Shown here piece after piece: positions 47,779 to 64,000 of a stretch of DNA of 64,000 nt. Positions within the stretch are counted from its first letter, which is position 1. Each line of letters begins with the position of its first letter. Under the pieces are notes generated by a model, which did not search any database, had not been told where the DNA came from, and worked only from the letters and a program-made list of their open reading frames with translations. Source of the stretch: Bugula neritina. Its lineage: Eukaryota; Bryozoa; Gymnolaemata; Cheilostomatida; Bugulidae. The stretch lies in NCBI GenBank assembly GCA_964035545.1, contig OZ037767.1, forward strand, positions 6,624,207 to 6,688,206, in the 5' to 3' direction. The translations under genes were made by a program, and so were the position numbers.

Positions 47779-49036
47779 CTAATAGCCTTGAACTTCAACT
47801 TCATACAGGTTCAAGCATGTCTTAGCATTAAACAGAATCTGAACAAAACGGCCACTGATTGGTTGATCACATGTAATCAGAGTGTAGTATCTGTTGAGAT
47901 AACCATCAACATATTTACACAGAACTTCTTTGTTAGATCCAGTAAACTCAATATCTTCCTCTACCATAGCAACTGTTACTTCTGTGTTGATTGATCTCTG
48001 GCTGAGTTGTACGTCTAGAAGAAATACAATTTGTGTACTTATATGCTACTGATTGCTTTGCAATGCACATTTTGTTTGTGACATTAAGTTTTTATAATAA
48101 TGTACTTATGCTTTACTATAAAACAAGCTATCACAATATCAAAAATGTATACCATAATAAACAAAATGCTTTTAAATAATCTGGACGTTCAACGAAAAGT
48201 AGAGATTTAATAAAGATTGAGCTCTTAAGTTGCGTTTATACCTCTGCTAGAAAAAGTACCAGATTTCAATTAATATTACTCATCCAAGTACCCTTTTATA
48301 GTTTAGGCCTGGCCTCACGCTTCGTTGAGTTCACCCAACGAAGACGATTGACGAAAAATCACCATTAACGATAAACACCATTTGATCGGTCAATAGAATT
48401 TTAGCAACAGTAATTATTTCATTTCTACCACGTTTATCTGTTTGGCAATTTTCTGCTGTTTGTATCTCGTGCAAGACTCATTCACAGACTATTTATTATG
48501 TGTTTCGTCCGACAAGTGTGTGGCTAGTCATAACGAGAGGATGACTCACAAAAACAAATCCTCACACAAGTTTGAGCGTGAGGCCAGGCCAGGCCTACTA
48601 AAAGTCATTGAAATTATAGGGAAACTACTACAAATGTAAACATTGTGCAACTTGCTAAATTTACAGAAAACAGAGAAAAGTTAGCTCTCTTTAGAGTTTA
48701 TACTTTTTATATAGCCACATAACTTGGCACAGCAATTTGTTTTGTCTTTTTCAGACGAGAATGCACATGCTTTACTTAGAATGTTTTAAAATCTTTTAGA
48801 ATACAACTAATGCAATTGTTGCATAATTGGAAGAATTGAATTAAGTTATTGCAGTTATTTAATCGCATTATTTCTATATGTCATATGTATTTGCAGGGAT
48901 GACAATTTTACAATCTCAAAAGACTTTAGTACACGCTTTGTGGGCCATTTTAGCAGTGCATGAATCGTAGATAAGAATATGGTCTACACTTTGCACATTA
49001 ATCACCTGTGCGGACCTTCGAAAAGATAAAACCACA

Positions 49037-49091
<55 letters not shown>

Positions 49092-50198
49092 GAACAATAT
49101 TTTTGTTAGAAAGTTATTTGCATTATGTTATGTTGCATGTTACAATCAATTACAAAATTATAAGTACATAATGTAATATTTTTGCTAAACAAGTTCACCT
49201 ACTTTCAAACCTGTTCAGAATGTTGACAGCCCAGACACAGTGCACATCTCCCAGGTCTACTCTCCACCATGGTCTATTCTCCTCATCACTGTGCGCCATA
49301 GAACTGTATTCCCCTTCTGTTGGTTCATAAATTCCATCAACAGCCTTAGCTGCTGTATAGGTATAAAGTCCTTCAGTATTAACATGAACAGATGACTGCT
49401 TTGCTGATTTATCTGCAAAATTTGCAAAAACTTTTTTCGGTTCAGCATTTTTTAAAAGGAAAAAAAATTGACGAATAATTATTATATAAACGTTTTTTTC
49501 AAGATCCTATGCCTTGCAATAACTTGCTATAATTATATTGATTTCACAACCATTTTTATGCTATTTTACTAAAAATTTGCAATAAAAAAGAATATTAAAA
49601 TTAAATGATAAAAATTTAAGTAAATATGAAGAGTTATACTCACTCCTAGCCAGTGCTTTTCCAAAAGTTTTTCTAACATCTGCTTTGATGTAGAAACCAA
49701 AAACATAGCTATTTCCTTCAAAATAAAAGTTAGGGTTAACACATGTTATAATAGCGCACTTCTTGGTTCGCCAATCATATGTGAATGCATTGCATTCCTC
49801 TCTTCCCATGCAATCAAAACCGCAGTAACTGGTGGAGATGGCTGTCCATGCAGAGTCATGTTGGGAAATGTTGGAGAAAGATTCTGGCATGACATAACTC
49901 TTGTAGAGGACAGCCTGGTAACCATACACAGCCAGGGCTGCAATTTCTACAATCAGTACTGCAAAAAAAAAACAAAAAATGCGTCGAAAAAAAACTTTGA
50001 ACTACTTCAAATTCTTAACCAAAGATTACTTTTTATTACTGTAGTTTCAAATTGATAAAAAAAACTCTTTACAATAAATAAAAGATTATACTTTGGTGGT
50101 AGAATAATTCATGCTGTGAATATATTTTTATTTATTGTAACTATAGCAAATTTATTTTTCAGATAGAATTTTCCTAAAATTGTATATTATATATATAT

Positions 50199-50263
<65 letters not shown>

Positions 50264-50398
50264 CATTAAAATATTATATAATAATCATTTATAATATATC
50301 ATTTATAATGTGAGATTAATTTATTAGAGCATTTATACATAATGTAATTTACAAGCTTCCAACTTACAAAATCTGCAGGTCACGAATCTGCTAGTCAT
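47779..50398 (-). CDS. Secreted PAN/apple-like plus F-type lectin (fucolectin) protein
   Basis: Four minus-strand exons: 50368-50398, 49644-49958, 49203-49412, 47779-48014; all introns phase 1, 263 codons. MTSRFVTCRFLLIVEIAALA gives a signal peptide. Exon 2 (about residues 35-110) has the Cys pattern of a PAN/apple domain (SYCGFDCMGREECNAFTYDW, then KKCAIITCV). Exons 3-4 form one F-type lectin domain: KSAKQSSVHVN, AAKAVDGIYE, PWWRVDLGD, ILNRFE and a final LNLYEVEVQGY. F-type lectins bind fucose through HX26RXDX4R/K. Here H and R keep the 26-residue spacing, but the D is E and the next R is six residues further on instead of four, so sugar preference may differ. Such proteins usually act in body fluid as recognition molecules. 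The intron in the lectin domain also hosts MITEs. Confidence 0.82.
48228..48640. mobile_element. Harbinger-like MITE, copy 2, truncated and interrupted
   Basis: TTA (48225-48227) then AGTTGCGTTTATACCTCTGC and AAAAGTACC as in the copy at 5977. The sequence is interrupted by a second element (48304-48597) and resumes with GTCATTGAAATTATAG, the counterpart of the CTCGTTGAAATCATATTG segment at 6063. The right terminal repeat is missing. Lies in the last intron of the lectin gene. Confidence 0.6.
48304..48597. mobile_element. Nested TIR element (AGGCCTGGCC ends)
   Basis: TAGGCCTGGCCTCACGCT at the left is mirrored by AGCGTGAGGCCAGGCC...GGCCTA at the right; the right end has an extra AGGCC. It interrupts the Harbinger-like copy, so it inserted later. 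Internal frames are not coding. Confidence 0.65.
49038..49089. repeat. (TA)n microsatellite
   Basis: About 50 bases of TA in the last intron of the lectin gene. Confidence 0.9.
50186..50261. repeat. (TA)n microsatellite
   Basis: About 75 bases of TA with one AAATA break, in intron 1 of the lectin gene. Confidence 0.9.
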
Positions 50399-51015
50399 GT
50401 TCTTAAGGTTTCTGCCAGCCGAATAACTTCTAGCAATGTGTTGTCAAAGTAAACTGTTTTCTACATCATACGTGTCACAATTAAACAACATTTTGTTTGA
50501 TATTTTGTGAAGTACCTTATTGCGTGAATGGTGATTTGATAACATATTGACTAAACTCACACAGGTATAGTTGGATCAAAACAAAGCCGATTTTCTTCAA
50601 GTACTTGAGTGGCTTTAAACTATTGGTAATGTTTGCAAATCAATTTCTTGAACAAACGAAAAAAAATATGCAATCTTACAGTGTAAAATGCTATTTTTAT
50701 TTTAATACAGTCAGCCGTCAGGCATGTTAAGCAACACGTTATACATTTATATATAACATAAAATTCTTTAATCTATAGTGTGTTGAACTTTACTCATATA
50801 TGCATCGAATTTGTAAAGTTCTATAAACAGATTTAAATTCTGTTTTAAGATATGATATTCAAAAATCATAAAAATAAAAGACTTACATTTACAAATATAT
50901 CTATTTTTTACCTAAAATTGTAGTTGATAAAAAAGTGCTCTTTTTCAGCCATGCATCGAAAAATTTCTTTTCCATTTCAATTTGGAGGTTATGTAAGAAC
51001 ATTCAAGCAAGCTTA
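50399..51015. other. 5' flank of the lectin gene, nothing recognised
   Basis: No clear TATA box within 100 bases of the ATG and no other feature supported. Confidence 0.3.
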
Positions 51016-59728
<8,713 letters not shown>

Positions 59729-60114
59729 TCTAACACTACTAACTTCATCATACACTCGGCATGACTCTATTATACTATATAGTACACAACATGGCTATGG
59801 CATATTAGTATAATATCGTAATACATGGCTGCAGTATACTATAGCATAGTTTTATATAATATCGTTGCAACATGATTTAGCTCTTGGATACTCATAGTGC
59901 ACTAGTAAATATGGGGTAAATAACATAAATACATGTGATGATTACCTCACAGTCCTAATTTTATAAGCTGAATATGTGAAAAAGTAATAATTATATCAAC
60001 TAAATGATTATATTTAACAGCTTCAACACTTCTTTTGTACTATTCACTGTTAAGTTTGTGTTGCAAGAAACTCAGAAATTCATTTCAATTAATAGTTTTA
60101 GAATAATTTGACCA

Positions 60115-60120
60115 AATAAA
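60115..60120 (+). terminator. Poly(A) signal of the transporter gene
   Basis: AATAAA about 390 bases past the stop; the first canonical one downstream. 59729-60684 holds nothing else recognised. Confidence 0.4.
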
Positions 60121-60684
60121 ACAATATTTTGTGAAATAGTCTTTGCATATAATATATATATGTGTAACTATATGCACATATTAGAATTATAAATGTATAT
60201 ATATGTATAATATCGTATCTAATTATTTTTTTCTACACAATTAGTTCAGTGAGATACTTAATTAATGATTAAAACACATAAGTCAACCTAAAAAGTGGGT
60301 TAGAAACAGTTTGACATGTTATATGCACAGTACGTCTCATGAAAATGTCAGTCAAAAGTCGTATACAAGCCAAATAGACACGTTACAAAGAAAGATGGTA
60401 CCAATTAATATAGATTTACTTGTTTTTTAAATATTAAATTCTATAATAGTATATATTTGCTAATTTTTACACGTATGCCTAAGAAAAAAATAACTCAAAT
60501 ATGGTCACATATTGTAATATACACAACAATGGTCTCAACTGTAAACTCAACAATGAACATCATTACCTCGTGACATAAAGTCACAAACTTCACAGCAGAC
60601 GAATAAGTTGGATGTGATATTTTACTACTCAAGATACTATTTCTACTTTAAAAGCTAGTCATGTATGTGATTTGTGATTTCTCC

Positions 60685-61589
60685 ATGTTTACTAAAGGTG
60701 ATGTCATGTGGGCAAAGAGAGTGATTCATAATAAATCAACAGTAAGTAAAATGTTACGCAATACGTTATGACTTGAGATTACAAATTTATTTTAGTAGTG
60801 AATTTTAAAGTAGAGATATCAAACATATTTAATTTGTGGTTACTTCTCTTATGTAAAGCAAATGTATATATTCATTGCAAAAAGAATACAAATTAAAATA
60901 CTATTATATCTGCAATATTTCACTTACAGAAGGAGCAGCTGGAAATTCTCCAGGAGTTGGGAGTCGTCTACAAAATGTTTCGTAAGAAGCAAATAACAAA
61001 AATTCAACTCAGAAACTTGCAACAAGTTATTTTAACTCAGGTAACTGAACTTATATATTTATTAAAATGGTAAAAAATTTAAAACAAAAATAAAAAATGA
61101 GGGTTTAATGGGCACAATAACCATTCTTTCAAAGTCAGCTTCAAAATATATATTGTTTAAGTATATCTAAGCATATGGAGCAAAGTTTGTTTTCAGTTTG
61201 ATAAAACTGAAAAATCTCTTCCTGTTTCAGACAGTAGGAAACTGCCCTGAAATTAACTTAAAAGCTCAATCACCAATATCTGATAAGATTCAAAAGCTTG
61301 AAACTAAAATGTCCAGCTCCTACACAGTGAACAAGGTAATTCTCTCAATTGTATATAAACTATGTTGTAGTCTTATCATTATATTGTAGTTTTATTGGTA
61401 CATTATATAAAAGTGAGCAACTGATTTATATAAAGAGAAATGAAATACTATTTTAAGCCACAAGCTACAGTTGGTGTACCTCCACCAAAGAACTTCACAG
61501 AGCTTTGTCCTCTCATCACCATTCCCATAGCAAGACACTCACTGGAGTATTTATATATTTGTTTATTAGTAGCTTGCACCTTGTTTTAG
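60685..61589 (+). CDS. Small four-exon gene of unknown function (134 aa)
   Basis: Proposed exons: 60685-60741, 60930-61040, 61231-61335, 61458-61589; all introns phase 0. It starts MFTKGDVMWAKRVIHN. Exon 2 is a charged helical segment (KEQLEILQELGVVYKMFRKK), likely coiled coil. Exon 3 reads TVGNCPEINLKAQSPISDKI then KLETKMSS. Donors GTAAGT, GTAACT and GTAATT and acceptors CTTACAG and TTTCAG are good. The fourth exon (PQATVGVPPPKNFTELCPLI, stop TAG) relies on the weaker acceptor TTTTAAG and is the least certain. AATAAA at 62090 may be its signal. I do not recognise the protein. Its neighbour upstream is the transporter in the same orientation, about 0.95 kb away. Confidence 0.45.
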
Positions 61590-64000
61590 AAACCTACATT
61601 AATTGGAGGAAATGTGAAAGCTAAGATATGTAGATATGAGAAGCTGGAAGGACTGTGAATATAAAAGTTGTGTATAGCTGAACAATTGAGCTGCAGTGTT
61701 ATACTAGAGTTGTCCTCTCTTATTGAATGTAAAGTACTGCTTACAATAGCATGTAGTAGAGTGAGAATATGAAGTGTTGAATGACATCACAGAGATCAAT
61801 TCTCATACAGACATCACATAGTAACTCTGTTATGACATGTCAGAGCAGGTGGTATATATATGACTAAAATGGTGTCTATAGGCCTACATATTATATTATA
61901 AGTCATCACCTGCATATTATATAGTAACTACATGACATCTTACCATTTAGATGTTCATTTACCATCTGTGTGTTATCTTTCCTCCTCATGAATACTTATC
62001 TTTGTTCATTTTTCCAATATATTAGGTGGAAATAAGTTACTTATTATACTGACTGTAGTTGCTTAATATTTTTTCTGGGCTTTTTGCCAAATAAAATTCT
62101 AAAACATTTTGTTTATAATGTTTTGGTCTTGTGTTACAAAGCACTACATAATGCGAGTATGGGTATAGTAGCTATACTAACTTTTGTAGTATCTGCAGTT
62201 TAAATCCCAAATACATTACTATATAACGAAAAACACTCCACTTGCTCATTTTTATTGGGTAAAACTCTTCAAGTATAAAATTCAGTAATAAGGTAAAGTT
62301 TCTTCTTTAACCATTGAAAGTAAAGAGCAAAATTTAATGTGGTCTAATCATGTTTACGGGTACTTTCTTGAAGTAAAAGTTGCCAGTCAAACACTTTAAT
62401 ATAATTTATTAGACTCAAGTATCTGTGATAATAGATCTTGCAAATAAATAATCTAGTTGTTTATATAAAATGTCACTTTCACACTCTATTATTCACATGA
62501 ATCCTATAGCTATCAATATATAGAATCTATAAAAAAAATCTCTTAAAAGCAAAATCACAGCATCATTGAACTATCCACCTGTCCATTGTACCAAATGTTG
62601 AAATGCCTTATAACTTTGGGCAGATAACTCTTGTCAGATTTGCTTCAACATGCACTCAGAGTTGAAGGTGAAACTAAGACAAATTTGGATTATAATTTTC
62701 ACTCAAGCAGTTTGCTGCTAACTGAAACTACATTATAGATGCATCAATAGTAAAGTACGTGGGCTTAACTGTTATAAACTGCAGTGCTGCTACTATACCA
62801 ACCCTGAATAGAAGGCTGGACAGTGAGCTTGCTTATAAGAACTTACTCTAAACAATGCTGTGCTGCATACCAGTTGTTGCATATTTTTAAGAGCAGTTAT
62901 ATAAGCACTCTGCAATTTCAACAAGTATTACTGGCTTTAGTATGCCATGCGGAAAGCAATAAACAAAAGCAGATATAAAAACAAGCCACAGTTTTGTGGT
63001 GAAGAAATAGATCCTTAAGAAAACTAATAAAACAGCAGCTCACATGCAATCTATTTTAACCCTTCATACACCATACAGTGTACTTTTCCACAACCTCTAC
63101 TAAAGTCTACAAAATTATCTGCTAATTGCAGCTGGAAATATCAGCCTCTTTTTTAAACTTTGCATTAAAACAGATTGGTCTTTTAATATAGTTGGAACAC
63201 TGAACTGTGTTTAGTTCTGTGTTCAGATTCTGGAAAACAGTCTAAAAGTAACACTATATATACTTCATAGAGAAATACACAACTTATCTGACTGAAAAGT
63301 AAGTTTAATTAATGCAGTAAGCTTTCTTTATTTGTTTAAACACAGTTAGTTTAAGGTCATTACTTTCCAGATTCAAGCACTGCTTTATGTTATATATAAA
63401 CGGTTTCCAGGGGATAGCTCGAACAGTTTTTGTCTCACATTAATAAATTTTACATGAAAAGATAGCTCTTGCATTCCTCTTTCATATACTTTTTTAATTT
63501 TTCAATAAAAAATTTTCTGAGAAAGTTGTTGCATAATAAGTAAAATTTTACACCCTCCATGTTCCACTGCTGTAGCACAGGGGATTTATTTTATAAAGTC
63601 TAAAAGTTAAACTTGACATTCCTTGATATGTTTTCTCTAATATACTTTCTTTGTTTTTTGAAATTCTGTTTATGCTCTTCACAATTTGGTAAAAACATAC
63701 ACCATTATGCAAGTTTCACTGCAATTTTCTAAATTCTTCATATGGTGGTTCTAGCTACGCTCCTGTGACTAATTATAACATCCCTAGTACGTTTGCTGCT
63801 CTGCGCGCTATCACAATAACATATAGTACCCTCTCGCACAAATTGGCAATCTATTGGATTTCTGCCAATATAATGTTCCCTGTTTTACATTAGCACTTAG
63901 CTGAATCATCTCATTATGTTACAATCTATTGACAATGCCTCAGCACAACATAATTCTTTGTTTGTTTGGCAGAGTTAATTTCAGCTAAATCACTTCACTT
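61590..64000. other. Intergenic to window end, nothing recognised
   Basis: AT-rich, with no supported exon, RNA or repeat boundary. 62090-62095 (AATAAA) is the only notable signal. Confidence 0.35.

Overview
The window is AT-rich eukaryotic DNA. Genes are split by short GT-AG introns, there are many dinucleotide and tetranucleotide microsatellites, and non-autonomous transposons are common. The recognisable genes are a vesicular polyamine transporter-like MFS protein, a secreted thrombospondin-type-1 (TSP1) protein, and a secreted PAN/apple plus F-type lectin protein. Together they point to an invertebrate animal such as a sponge, cnidarian, bryozoan, annelid or mollusc; the sequence alone does not decide which. 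Exon structures below were built by eye from reading frame, splice sites and phase agreement, so they are models without transcript support.

Left 38 kb: a tandem segmental-duplication array. After the last exons of an unrecognised plus-strand gene (35-1268), the region 1.9-38.7 kb is built from diverged copies of one module, all in the same orientation. Each full module carries a minus-strand gene for a ~215-residue protein that I do not recognise, probably tail-anchored. There are six gene copies: A (2608-3273), B (9113-9763) and C (16756-17394) are open. D (19466-20026) and F (33713-34020) are broken. E (27943-28440) is open but lacks the C-terminal membrane segment and has GTG where the others have ATG. 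A seventh module near 37.2 kb keeps the upstream DNA but has lost the gene. The module flanks (downstream, proximal upstream, distal) are also recognisable in several copies. Insertions specific to single copies include hAT-like elements with 8-bp target duplications, a 1.3-kb TIR element, a SINE and a perfect 530-bp palindrome.

Middle, 38.9-50.4 kb: two secreted-protein genes on the minus strand, both with introns in phase 1 throughout. The first (38954-42633) encodes a signal peptide, a region of seven-residue PA-rich repeats and two TSP1-type domains; its repeat region contains one in-frame stop. The second (47779-50398) encodes a signal peptide, a PAN/apple-like domain and an F-type lectin domain. 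Extracellular recognition or defence is a reasonable inference for both. MITE-like elements, a second copy of the SINE and long microsatellites fill the gaps.

Right, 53.7-61.6 kb: a 12-exon plus-strand SLC18B1-like transporter (53695-59728, 456 residues, all phases consistent) with an antisense LINE fragment in intron 8. It is followed by a small four-exon plus-strand gene of unknown function (60685-61589). No gene was found from 61.6 kb to the end.
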